64,000 bases of DNA from positions 1 through 64,000 of the forward strand of contig UWSO01000003.1 in assembly GCA_900538385.1 (NCBI GenBank), read 5' to 3'. Of the stretch, positions 35,533 to 43,542 are shown piece after piece. Both the position numbers and the translations under genes were made by a program. Source of the stretch: an uncultured Porphyromonas sp. (GTDB taxonomy: Bacteria; Bacteroidota; Bacteroidia; Bacteroidales; Porphyromonadaceae). How positions within the stretch are numbered: the stretch's first letter is position 1; each line of letters starts with the position of its first letter. The notes beneath the pieces are model-generated. The model was not told the origin of the DNA. It ran no database searches and saw only the letters and a list, made by a program, of their open reading frames with translations.

Positions 35533-36549
35533 ATGTCTCTATACTTAGGTATTGACATCGGTGGCACCAATACGGAGCTAGGCGTTGTCAACGAAAGGGG
35601 GCAGGTCGTCTCCTCGCAAACGCTCTCCACGACTCGCTATGGCGCCGACTATGAGAGCTATATAACAGCACTCGCCGATCTAATCAAGCAAATCTCCGCT
35701 AGTCCCGACCTCGAAGGCGAGGTCATTGGTATCGGTGTCGGAGCGCCCAACGCTAATTACTTCTCAGGTTGTGTCGAACAGGCGGTCAACCTCCCATGGA
35801 CTAAAACGACTCCAATCGTTGCCGATCTGGAAGCACGTACAGGGCTACCTGTAGTCCTAGACAATGATGCTAATGCGAGTGCGCTTGGCGAGCATAGCTA
35901 CGGTGTAGCGCGTGGATTAGATCACTTCGTCGAGATAACGCTCGGCACAGGCGTAGGTAGCGGCATCTATGCTGATGGTCGTCTGATACGAGGCTACCAA
36001 GGTAAGGCGGGCGAGCTGGGCCACATGGCTGTGGGTGAACCAGATCAACTCTGTGGCTGTGGACGCTATGGCTGTCTCGAGGCTTCTGTCGCAGCTCCAG
36101 CTGTGGCACGACGTGCTGTAAGACTCAAGAAGCTCTGTCTGGAGCAAGGTATGTGGAGCGAGCTCTGCGACATACCTGATGAGGAACTAACTAGCAAAGT
36201 GGTCGCAGAGGTAGCGCTAGCGACAGGCGACTCATTAGCTCGTCAGGTCTTCGATGAGACGGGAGAGGTCCTGGGTCGTGCCTTGGCGCAGTTTGCTTGC
36301 TTCTCAGCACCACAAGCATTCATCCTCTTCGGAGGCGTAGCGCGGTGCGGTGACCTGCTCCTACAACCAGTGCGCAAAGCCTTTGATAAAGAAGTGCTCC
36401 ACATCTACAGAGGCTCTATCGAGATCCTTCTCAGCTCACTACCGAAGGGACAAGCTGCCGTGCTGGGTGCTGCTTCGCTAGCACGCGAACGGAATCTATC
36501 GTATGATTCAACGCGAGACCTTCGACTACTGTCCACGTTGTGGCACTGA
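35533..36549 (+). CDS. ROK-family sugar kinase (glucokinase-like)
   Basis: The 338-residue kinase has the phosphate motif GIDIGGTNTELGVV at the N-terminus, the catalytic region VVLDNDANASALGE, and ELGHM followed by the zinc motif CGCGRYGCLEA that marks the ROK family. It likely phosphorylates glucose or a related hexose; the substrate cannot be read from sequence. Its 3' end overlaps the NUDIX gene by 47 bases, an unusually long coupling overlap. Both frames are intact. Confidence 0.9.
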   Translation: MSLYLGIDIGGTNTELGVVNERGQVVSSQTLSTTRYGADYESYITALADLIKQISASPDLEGEVIGIGVGAPNANYFSGCVEQAVNLPWTKTTPIVADLEARTGLPVVLDNDANASALGEHSYGVARGLDHFVEITLGTGVGSGIYADGRLIRGYQGKAGELGHMAVGEPDQLCGCGRYGCLEASVAAPAVARRAVRLKKLCLEQGMWSELCDIPDEELTSKVVAEVALATGDSLARQVFDETGEVLGRALAQFACFSAPQAFILFGGVARCGDLLLQPVRKAFDKEVLHIYRGSIEILLSSLPKGQAAVLGAASLARERNLSYDSTRDLRLLSTLWH

Positions 36550-37036
36550 TCGCCTAGAGGCGCATGGTGTCAAGGCGCAGCACTGTCCGTGCTGTGGCTT
36601 CACCTACTACCACAATCCGAGCGCTGCTGTGGCGCTCCTCGTGCGGGATCTGCGTGGACGACTACTCGTAGCGACTAGAGGCAAAGAACCCGCCAAGGGG
36701 ACGCTAGATCTCCCAGGCGGGTTCGTAGATAAAGGCGAGACAGGCGAAGAGGCAGCGCAGCGAGAGCTATACGAGGAGAGCGGACTGCAACTTCCGACGG
36801 AGCAATTTGACTACGCTTTTTCCCTGCCCAACAGCTACCTTTACAGCGACTTCCTTGTGCCGACGCTGGACCTCTTCTATCGGGTTCAGCTACCGAGTGA
36901 AATGCCCTCCGTACAAGCTATGGACGATGTGGCGCAGCTCAGCTGGCTCGCACCCGCAGAGATTGACCCGTCACGCTTCGGATTAACATCCATCCGCCAA
37001 GGGATCGCTCGCTACCTAGCGTCGCTCGCAGACTGA
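36503..37036 (+). CDS. NUDIX hydrolase with N-terminal zinc ribbon
   Basis: The 177-residue protein has a zinc ribbon (CPRCG at 10-14 and CPCCG at 28-32) followed by a NUDIX domain with the complete box GGFVDKGETGEEAAQREL followed by YEESG. It removes nucleoside diphosphates linked to another moiety; NADH-pyrophosphatase-like proteins have a similar ribbon, but the NudC signature is not evident. It begins inside the end of the ROK gene in another frame. Confidence 0.9.
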   Translation: MIQRETFDYCPRCGTDRLEAHGVKAQHCPCCGFTYYHNPSAAVALLVRDLRGRLLVATRGKEPAKGTLDLPGGFVDKGETGEEAAQRELYEESGLQLPTEQFDYAFSLPNSYLYSDFLVPTLDLFYRVQLPSEMPSVQAMDDVAQLSWLAPAEIDPSRFGLTSIRQGIARYLASLAD

Positions 37037-37074
37037 CCTTTCGCGGCAAGAGCATTGCGAGTCCCTCTTTTTCT

Positions 37075-37082
37075 TACATTTG
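37075..37082 (+). promoter_or_regulatory. -7 box abutting the rarA start
   Basis: TACATTTG followed by C ends seven bases before the ATG at 37089; a TTG lies 17 bases upstream. The inferred transcription start coincides with the ATG, so the transcript may be leaderless. Confidence 0.55.
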
Positions 37083-37088
37083 CACTGT

Positions 37089-38399
37089 ATGTCAGTAGAG
37101 CAGATACCGCTAGCGGAGCGGATGCGTCCTAAGACGCTCGAAGAGTATGTCGGACAGTCACACCTCGTCGGTGCGAATGCCCCGCTGCGTGTGATGCTCG
37201 AGCGGGGGCACATACCCTCGATGATCCTATGGGGACCACCCGGCGTCGGCAAGACGACCCTCGCACGGCTTCTCTCGCAGTTGATGCAGTGTCGTTGCTA
37301 CAGCCTCTCGGCGGTCGGCTCAGGCGTAGCCGATGTGCGCAAAACTTTACAAGAAGCCAAAGAGGCGCAGTCTGGACTCTTCTCACAGCATCAGGGGCGA
37401 CCGATACTATTCATTGACGAGATACACCGCTTCTCCAAGTCCCAGCAAGACTCCCTACTGGCAGCGGTCGAGCAGGGGGTGGTGACACTGATCGGAGCTA
37501 CGACGGAGAACCCCTCCTTTCAAATAATTCGCCCGCTCCTCTCACGCTGTCAAGTCTTCGTCCTCAAGCCCCTGGAGCATAGCGACCTCTCCCAACTCAT
37601 CGACCGTGTCTTCGCCAGCGATCCGCTCTTCTCTCGCTATCAGGTAACCCTAGAGGGTGCCGACCGCGAGATGCTCATCCACCTCGCAGGAGGTGATGCC
37701 CGCAAGCTACTCAACCTCCTCGAGATGACTCTCTCGATGGCTCTCGAGCAGCACCCCGACGAGACGACCGTACAATTGACGGGCGAGGCGATCGCTAGCG
37801 TAGCGCGTCAACAGCCCGCAGCCTTCGATCGTGACGGTGAGCTGCACTACGACATCGCCTCGGCATTCATCAAGAGCATACGTGGTAGCGACCCCGATGC
37901 AGCGCTCTACTGGATGGCTCGCCTCATCGAGGGTGGCGAAGAGCCTCGCTTCATAGCGCGTCGTGTGGTCATCTCAGCTGCCGAAGATATAGGCCTGGCC
38001 AACCCGCAGGCGCTAGTCGTGGCGCAGGCTGCTGCCGATGCAGTGGACTTCATCGGATGGCCCGAGGGACGCATACCGCTTGCCGAGGCGGTCGTCTACC
38101 TGGCTGGTTCGCCGAAGAGCAATTCGGCCTACCTCGCTATCGACGCGGCCCTCGCCAAAGTGCGTGAGACGGGCAATCTGCCAGTTCCGCTCCATCTGCG
38201 CAATGCACCTACGAAGCTGATGTCTGACCTCGGCTACGGAGTCGACTACCGCTACCCGCACGACTTCCCCAAGCACTATACACGGCAGCAGTACCTGCCC
38301 GACGAACTTAGCGATGCGCAGTTTTACGCTCCGCAAGACGTGGGGCAAGCCGAGCGTACGCTCAGCAACTACCTCAAGTTTATAGAGGAGGGAGAGTAG
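37089..38399 (+). CDS. rarA: Replication-associated recombination protein A
   Basis: This 436-residue AAA+ ATPase of the RarA/MgsA/WRNIP1 family acts at stalled replication forks. Motifs are PLAERMRPKTLEEYVGQSHL at the start, Walker A GPPGVGKTT, Walker B FIDEIHRF and sensor GATTENPSF; the C-terminal tetramerisation region contains YRYPHDFPKHYTRQQYLP. A TTG three codons upstream keeps the frame open, but the ATG gives the conserved N-terminus. The stop codon is embedded in the first unit of a heptamer repeat tract. Confidence 0.95.
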   Translation: MSVEQIPLAERMRPKTLEEYVGQSHLVGANAPLRVMLERGHIPSMILWGPPGVGKTTLARLLSQLMQCRCYSLSAVGSGVADVRKTLQEAKEAQSGLFSQHQGRPILFIDEIHRFSKSQQDSLLAAVEQGVVTLIGATTENPSFQIIRPLLSRCQVFVLKPLEHSDLSQLIDRVFASDPLFSRYQVTLEGADREMLIHLAGGDARKLLNLLEMTLSMALEQHPDETTVQLTGEAIASVARQQPAAFDRDGELHYDIASAFIKSIRGSDPDAALYWMARLIEGGEEPRFIARRVVISAAEDIGLANPQALVVAQAAADAVDFIGWPEGRIPLAEAVVYLAGSPKSNSAYLAIDAALAKVRETGNLPVPLHLRNAPTKLMSDLGYGVDYRYPHDFPKHYTRQQYLPDELSDAQFYAPQDVGQAERTLSNYLKFIEEGE

Positions 38400-38457
38400 A
38401 GGTTAGAGGTTAGAGGTTAGAAATTAGAGATTAGAAGTTAGAGATTAGAAGTTAGAG
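38397..38457. repeat. TTAGARR heptamer tract at the rarA stop
   Basis: About eight 7-base units (AGAGGTT three times, then AGAAATT, AGAGATT, AGAAGTT, AGAGATT, AGAAGTT) begin at the rarA stop codon. This is the longest and most regular of these tracts in the window. Confidence 0.85.
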
Positions 38458-38469
38458 CGAGACGTCACC

Positions 38470-38560
38470 CTGTAGGAACGCACGGCTCGTGCGTCCGTCC
38501 CCGTTAAAACTGCGACGCTGTAGCCTTTGATACAACGGACGCACGACCGAGCGTCCCTGC
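38470..38560. repeat. REP palindrome pair
   Basis: One unit at 38474-38500 has a modified foot (GTAGGAACGCACGGCTCGTGCGTCC). A second, degenerate one at 38538-38562 (GGACGCACGACCGAGCGTCC) has lost one stem pairing. They lie between the heptamer tract and the end of the HIRAN gene. Confidence 0.75.
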
Positions 38561-38594
38561 ATTTCGCTACTCGATCGTGGGCCCCTACATTTTG

Positions 38595-38984
38595 CTACTC
38601 GATCATAAAGAGCTTGGCCGATATGCGCACCCACTCGTTGATCTTCTTCACCTGGACTACCCGAGCGTAGAACTCTTTGCCAGCGTCCATCAGACGTGAT
38701 ATGACTAGGTTGAGCTCTTGTGGCACATAGCCTATGCGGTGCTCCTCGTAATAGATGGCGATGGCGTTTTCGTCGTGTTCGTTTTGCGGCTGTCGTACCA
38801 TACGTAGCACCGTGTCAGGTAGTAGCGTAGGGTAAATCTCCTGTACGATAGGACAGAAGGTGGTCCCAGCGACTACAATGTCTAGAAGAAAGATCTCCCG
38901 CTTGGGTAGTCCTAGTGCGTTGATGCCTTCAGTGCCAATGAGCGCTAGTAGCTCAGGGCTGACTGGTATGATCTCGTTACTCAT
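38595..38984 (-). CDS. HIRAN-domain protein
   Basis: The 129-residue protein is almost entirely a HIRAN domain (VAGTTFCPIVQEIYPTLLPD, then VRQPQNEHDENAIAIYYEEH, RIGYVPQELN). In eukaryotic HLTF this domain binds 3' single-stranded DNA ends; free-standing bacterial versions are little studied. Its start overlaps the stop of the J-domain-like gene by four bases (ATGA), so the two proteins are probably made together. The two-gene partnership is the main clue to function. Confidence 0.85.
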   Translation of the reverse strand: MSNEIIPVSPELLALIGTEGINALGLPKREIFLLDIVVAGTTFCPIVQEIYPTLLPDTVLRMVRQPQNEHDENAIAIYYEEHRIGYVPQELNLVISRLMDAGKEFYARVVQVKKINEWVRISAKLFMIE

Positions 38985-39805
38985 AGGTTATGTGACTTGT
39001 ACTCCTCCATCAGTGTGATGATCTTCTGCATCTCCTTCTGGCTCGCCTCTAGCTCCTGGATGATTGCTTGTAGCTCAGCTTGCTTCTCTAGTATCTTTAC
39101 GGGGCTTGACAGTAACTCTTTCTGATCAAAAGGAAAGCTCTCCGACCGCTTGGCCATCCTAATCTCAAGGTTACTCTTCTTCTCTCGTAGTTTTTCGATT
39201 TCTGCCGAGAGAGCCTCAGGATCTGAGGGGAGTTCCTCTTTGTGCTTCTCCTTGTTGAGCAGATCCAGCACGGTTCGTAGCTGCGGTAGATCTCCGATCT
39301 GATAAGCCTTCACAGTGATCAGAAAGAGCCGCTTGTCATCCTCCGTGTAGTGCGGGTTGAGGTCTGGGTGGAGTCGCTTGACGAGGGTCTTGTAGATCTC
39401 CTTGAGCTCTTTGGTCTCCTCGGGAGACAGGCGCGGTCTGTCCCAATACTCCTTGGCGGCTTTGAGCTGAGCCAGCTTTCGCTCGAGGAGCTGATGAAAC
39501 TCTAGCCGTTGCTGCGCCATCTGCTTGTCGATCTTGACGAGGTCGGGCGCTTCGTCTCGATTGATGTAAGCCTGCAGGAGCGAGCGCCTCAAGCGGAGCG
39601 TGGCTAAGGAAAGCCCTAGACGCAACTGATTGTATAGTAGCTTGCCAAAGTAGTGCATGTAGAGCGCAGACAGGTGAGGCGCCTCGTGATCCGTCATCTC
39701 CTGATACTGAGAGACGAGTGCCGTGTAGTCCGCGACGAGCGTCTCGTACTGCTCCCGAAGCCTCTGATACTCTGGAGAGCATGCAAGCGGGTTCATATCT
39801 GTCAT
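38981..39805 (-). CDS. J-domain-like coiled-coil protein
   Basis: The 274-residue cytoplasmic protein has a helical N-terminal half, then a J-domain-like segment around residues 130-175 (LKEIYKTLVKRLHPDLNPHY, with HPD intact). A long C-terminal coiled coil (about 195-270) follows. A free HPD motif suggests it can stimulate a DnaK partner. It is coupled to the HIRAN protein gene. It could be a specialised chaperone adaptor acting at damaged DNA, but that is speculation. Confidence 0.75.
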   Translation of the reverse strand: MTDMNPLACSPEYQRLREQYETLVADYTALVSQYQEMTDHEAPHLSALYMHYFGKLLYNQLRLGLSLATLRLRRSLLQAYINRDEAPDLVKIDKQMAQQRLEFHQLLERKLAQLKAAKEYWDRPRLSPEETKELKEIYKTLVKRLHPDLNPHYTEDDKRLFLITVKAYQIGDLPQLRTVLDLLNKEKHKEELPSDPEALSAEIEKLREKKSNLEIRMAKRSESFPFDQKELLSSPVKILEKQAELQAIIQELEASQKEMQKIITLMEEYKSHNL

Positions 39806-39864
39806 TCCATTCCGTCTGTTAGGGCTAATCTGTGGACTAAGATAACGCTTTTAGCGCAAAGGGC

Positions 39865-40608
39865 TTAGCATTCGATCTGCTGCCAGAAAGGTGTCTGCGC
39901 GACTTGGCTTGCCAAGGCCTCTGGCGTGGAGGCTAGCTCCTCTGCGATGTGAGCGTAGGTTGCCTCTATAGCCTTTCGATGCGTAAGTCCGTTGGGGATC
40001 TCATCGGTCTCGACGAGGAGTGCCTTCGCTTCATAGGCTAAGTGCAAAGCCTCAGCATCGTAGCGACGGCCGAAGGAGAGCGCAAAGCCCTTGCTCAGCA
40101 TCATCTGCGCCACCTCTCCTCTAGCTCGAAAGCCATGCAGCACCATCGGAGGGAGCTGCGCAAACTCTTGCGCCATCTGACTACGCACTTCAATCATCTC
40201 AGCCCATGCACGTACAGTGTGTAGGAGGATAGGGCGCTGTAGCTGACAGGCTAAGCGCATCTGCGCCTCTAGCCAGACTAATTGCTGTGAGAGCGTTGCG
40301 TTGCTACGCACCTTGTCGATGCCACACTCACCGATAGCGACGATCTGAGGTGCCGATGCTAGGCGGCGCTGCATCTGATCAATGAGTGGTGTCAAGCTCT
40401 TCTCTGGAGGCAGTGACCACGGGTGATAGCCTATCGAGTAGAGCTGGCCCTCCTCGATCGTTGCGTCATCGCCCCACTCTGCATAAGTAAGCGAGCGAAT
40501 CGCTTGGCAGCACAGCTCCTGGCTATGTGTGTGGCAGTCTAGGAGTTTTGGACGGCTGGCGCATCGCTTACCTGTGCCTTGCTCTGCTGCTCTGATCTCC
40601 TGGCTCAT
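39865..40608 (-). CDS. TatD-family metal-dependent hydrolase
   Basis: The 247-residue TIM-barrel hydrolase has metal ligands in DCHTHS (near residue 25), a glutamate in AIGECGIDK, histidines in ILLHTVRA and VLHGFRA, and a late aspartate in LVETDEIP. TatD proteins are deoxyribonucleases or related phosphoesterases. The first 20 residues are variable. Its start overlaps the end of the RnpA-YidD gene by four bases, as in the common Bacteroidota order hemD - rnpA - yidD - tatD. Confidence 0.9.
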   Translation of the reverse strand: MSQEIRAAEQGTGKRCASRPKLLDCHTHSQELCCQAIRSLTYAEWGDDATIEEGQLYSIGYHPWSLPPEKSLTPLIDQMQRRLASAPQIVAIGECGIDKVRSNATLSQQLVWLEAQMRLACQLQRPILLHTVRAWAEMIEVRSQMAQEFAQLPPMVLHGFRARGEVAQMMLSKGFALSFGRRYDAEALHLAYEAKALLVETDEIPNGLTHRKAIEATYAHIAEELASTPEALASQVAQTPFWQQIEC

Positions 40609-41363
40609 TGTCGTGGTGGCACGGGGTCGTAACCTACATGTCGGTTGAAGGGGTTACATCGTAAGAGTCTCCATATAGTTAGCCAGCTTCCCTTCAGAGC
40701 TCCATGCACCCGCAGAGCCTCTAATGCGTACTGCGAGCAGGTCGGCGTAAAGCGACAGCTGGGTGGCAGTAGTGGCGAGATGAAGTGACGATAAAACTTG
40801 ACAGGGTAGCTCAGCAAGCGTACCGCTAATGAGAGCTGCTGCGAGTCGTCTTGCTTAGCTTGCTCAGCAGAGGCTTTTGTGGTCTGCTCCTGACGATCGG
40901 TTGAGGATGCAGCGTCGGGAGGGGTCTGGTTCCCCTTTTCTATCTCCTTGACGATGCGTGCCACAGCACGCTCTACCGCTTGCTCTATCTCTGGATAGGT
41001 CGGCATCGTCTTAGCGACAGACTGTAGCGCTAGTCGCACCGTACAGTGGTGCTGGGTAGCTGCCTGCCAAAGCGGATCCTTGTGGAGGCGATAGGCAGCG
41101 CGGGTCATGCGCTTGATGCGGTTGCGATCTACTGCGTGCTTGAAGCGACGCTTAGCGACCGAAGTCATAACCGCCACCTGCGCCTGATCTCCTGGGGTCT
41201 GCGTGGCAATAGGCTCAGTGAGCCAAACAATGCGGATGGGGTAAGAGACGAACGAACGCCCACGGTCATGAAGGCGCTCTATCTCCTCACGCAGATAGAG
41301 TCGCTCACCCTTGAGTAGACGTTGATTCTGGTGGGAGTGAAGAGAGTCTTCCTCCGTAGTCAT
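40605..41363 (-). CDS. RnpA-YidD fusion protein
   Basis: The 252-residue protein joins two normally separate proteins. Residues about 15-145 are the RNase P protein subunit (LKGERLYLREEIERLHDRGR, then the RNR-type motif KRRFKHAVDRNRIKRMTRAA), which helps the RNA subunit mature tRNA 5' ends. Residues about 178-252 are YidD (YPVKFYRHFISPLLPPSCRF, TPTCSQYALEAL, NPFNRHVGYDPVP), a membrane protein insertion factor. A Gln/Ala/Lys-rich linker of about 35 residues joins them. The frame runs through with no stop. It overlaps both neighbours by four bases. Each half keeps its key residues, so both may work. Confidence 0.92.
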   Translation of the reverse strand: MTTEEDSLHSHQNQRLLKGERLYLREEIERLHDRGRSFVSYPIRIVWLTEPIATQTPGDQAQVAVMTSVAKRRFKHAVDRNRIKRMTRAAYRLHKDPLWQAATQHHCTVRLALQSVAKTMPTYPEIEQAVERAVARIVKEIEKGNQTPPDAASSTDRQEQTTKASAEQAKQDDSQQLSLAVRLLSYPVKFYRHFISPLLPPSCRFTPTCSQYALEALRVHGALKGSWLTIWRLLRCNPFNRHVGYDPVPPRQ

Positions 41364-42115
41364 CCCTCCTGCTCGGCAAGGAAGTTGTGGAGCAACTCAG
41401 GCATCGGCGGATCTTGACGACTGCCCGTAGACTTGATATCTACTCTGAGCCCTAGCTCCTCAGCTTTCTGTGCGGTCTTAGGACCTACGGTAGCGATGAT
41501 CATATCCTCCTGCTTGAAGTCAGGGACATTCTCAAAGAGCGAGGTGATCCCTACGGGACTGAAGAAGATGATCATATCGTAAGGTAGTGGCTTCTCAAGC
41601 TCTAACTCACGAGGTATGGTGCGATACATGATCGACTTGGTATAGTCTATCCCCGCCTCTGTCAGCAGGTCGGAGAGCTTAGCACTGTGCTCCTCTGCGA
41701 CGGGGAGGAGATACTTCTCACCCTTATGTTTTACAATCACCTTGACAAGATCTTCAGTACGTCCTGTCGGTGAAAAGAAGACCTTGCGCTTGCGGTAGTT
41801 GACAAACTTCTGTAGGTATGGCGCGGACATCTCTGAGCTGCAGTAATACTTCATCGTATCTGGCATCGTGATGCGCATCTCTTTCATCAGCGTGAAGAAG
41901 TGCAGGATGGCGGTACGAGAGGTAAAGATGATGGCTGTGTAATCTAAAGGATTGATGCGCTGCTGGCGAAACTCTTTCGTTGCAACCGTCTCGACACGAA
42001 TGAACTGCTTGTAATCAAGCTCCACTTGATACTTTTCAGCGACTTCGGTGTAGGGGTTGGCCATCAGTGGAGCGGGCTGAGAAATAAGTATTTTTTTTAT
42101 CCGTGACATACGCAC
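41360..42115 (-). CDS. hemD: Uroporphyrinogen-III synthase
   Basis: The 251-residue HemD-type protein should convert hydroxymethylbilane to uroporphyrinogen III. It shows the two alternating alpha/beta halves: KKILISQPAPL, YTAIIFTSRTAILHFF, then YDMIIFFSPVGITSLFEN and ATVGPKTAQKAEELGL. In Bacteroidota such genes sit in this position even where the heme pathway is incomplete, and no other hem genes are visible here. A promoter-like box lies inside the upstream DUF4271 gene. The start could be the second Met, two codons later. Confidence 0.88.
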   Translation of the reverse strand: MRMSRIKKILISQPAPLMANPYTEVAEKYQVELDYKQFIRVETVATKEFRQQRINPLDYTAIIFTSRTAILHFFTLMKEMRITMPDTMKYYCSSEMSAPYLQKFVNYRKRKVFFSPTGRTEDLVKVIVKHKGEKYLLPVAEEHSAKLSDLLTEAGIDYTKSIMYRTIPRELELEKPLPYDMIIFFSPVGITSLFENVPDFKQEDMIIATVGPKTAQKAEELGLRVDIKSTGSRQDPPMPELLHNFLAEQEG

Positions 42116-42148
42116 AGGCAGGGTGCTAATGGTATACGATAGATTCTT

Positions 42149-42847
42149 TCATAGGATCAGCATTCCAAAGCCTATGAGATAGGCAAGAGGAGCCATTTCC
42201 TGGCTGCAAAGGTACAAAGAAATAAGCAAAGGAGTCACCCCAGCCTCCCCTAGCCATCGGGCCGTAGGTAGGATGATCGCTAGACGCCACAAGAGAATTA
42301 CAGCGATCGTCAGCCAGAGTGCGACGCCCTGCCAGACGCCTGCCAGCAGCAGCAAGGAGCTCAAGTAGAGAGGCAACGGCCACAGCCACTCCAAGATGCT
42401 ATAGTGACGCACCCAGTGTAGATAAAATTCGGAGTCAAGATAGATCCCCGCCAGCAGACGGTTGACCCCTAGATAAAGTCCGCTCAAGACAAGACTACCG
42501 AGAGCTAGGAGCCCTACCTGTGAGAGGGTCGTCCAGAGCTCGCCTGAAGGAAGGTCGGCATAGTAACGTAGGAGCAGATAACTAGTCACACCGACCAGCA
42601 AGTGTCGCTGCAACCCTCCGAGGAGCGCATAAGTACCGACAGATACCCGATGCACTAAGTTGCGAAAGAAGATGTGTCCTCTATTATATAGTAGTGCATC
42701 GACCGAGCGAGACAGGAGAGAGCCAACCCACATCTGCATAAGTGCTGGGAGTAAGAGTAGCACGAGGAGCAGTAGTAAAATGATATCCTCAGCTCCACGA
42801 TCTACCCCAAAGGGAGTCAACGTCCATAACCCGACCGAGCTATCCAT
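42149..42847 (-). CDS. DUF4271 integral membrane protein
   Basis: The 232-residue protein has about six to seven hydrophobic helices (for example ILLLLLVLLLLPALMQMWVG and IEWLWPLP-like LEWLWPLPLYLSSLLLLAGV). Size, topology and its place directly upstream of hemD identify the Bacteroidota DUF4271 family, whose function is unknown. It follows coaE by 14 bases. Confidence 0.82.
   Translation of the reverse strand: MDSSVGLWTLTPFGVDRGAEDIILLLLLVLLLLPALMQMWVGSLLSRSVDALLYNRGHIFFRNLVHRVSVGTYALLGGLQRHLLVGVTSYLLLRYYADLPSGELWTTLSQVGLLALGSLVLSGLYLGVNRLLAGIYLDSEFYLHWVRHYSILEWLWPLPLYLSSLLLLAGVWQGVALWLTIAVILLWRLAIILPTARWLGEAGVTPLLISLYLCSQEMAPLAYLIGFGMLIL
42207..42214 (-). promoter_or_regulatory. Internal -7 box before hemD
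   Basis: The minus strand reads TACCTTTG followed by C inside the end of the DUF4271 gene. It would start a transcript near 42200, about 85 bases before hemD, giving the hemD - rnpA/yidD - tatD genes their own promoter. Confidence 0.55.
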
Positions 42848-42861
42848 ACACGCTAGTCTAT

Positions 42862-43542
42862 CTACAGAGCGGCTAGAGAAGAGAGCAGCTGCGCCACTTG
42901 CCCCTCCAGCTCCTGCACCCCATCATTGTTGATCTGGTAGATAGGTAGCTCGGGGTGCGCCTGCTGCAGAGCTGTGAAAGCGTACGATGCTTGACGATCA
43001 ATCCGTGCCTGCACTTGCTCACGGGAGGCTTTGTCACGCTCCTGGACACGAGACACCCGTACCGACTCAGGAGCCGTCACGACGGCCACGGCGTCGCAGA
43101 GACGATAGAAGCCTGACTGCCACAAGATAGCACTCTCTAGGACGACCCACCCCTCGGGGGCATGCTGAGCCTTAGCCCAAGTTTCTAGTCTGTCAGATAC
43201 ATAGGGGTGAATAATCTGCTCCAAGCGGTGCAATAGCGACTTCCCTTCATCAGACGGAGCGAAAACTTTACGAGCGATCTCATCATAGCGAGGCTTTCCC
43301 TCTGCGTCATAAACCTCTGCACCCAGCAGCGCGATCACTTGCTGACGCACCAGTGAACTCTCGGTGTAAGCCCCTCGAGCCACCGCATCACTATCCATGA
43401 GTGGTAGCCCTGCCTCGACAAGCATCCGGCCAACGAAGCTTTTTCCCGCACCTATTCCTCCTGTCAATCCTAAGATACGAGGGGGTATTGCGGAGGATGT
43501 GAGCTGCTTTTCGGTCATGACACGGTAGCCAGCACGGCTCAC
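42862..43542 (-). CDS. coaE: Dephospho-CoA kinase
   Basis: The 226-residue kinase catalyses the last step of coenzyme A synthesis. It has the P-loop LTGGIGAGKS, followed by LPLMDSDAVARGAY and WVVLESAILWQSGFYRLCD. Its start overlaps the YbbR gene stop by four bases, which supports the longer start; an internal Met at residue 9 is an alternative. CoaX and CoaD of the same pathway lie elsewhere in the window. Confidence 0.92.
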   Translation of the reverse strand: MSRAGYRVMTEKQLTSSAIPPRILGLTGGIGAGKSFVGRMLVEAGLPLMDSDAVARGAYTESSLVRQQVIALLGAEVYDAEGKPRYDEIARKVFAPSDEGKSLLHRLEQIIHPYVSDRLETWAKAQHAPEGWVVLESAILWQSGFYRLCDAVAVVTAPESVRVSRVQERDKASREQVQARIDRQASYAFTALQQAHPELPIYQINNDGVQELEGQVAQLLSSLAAL

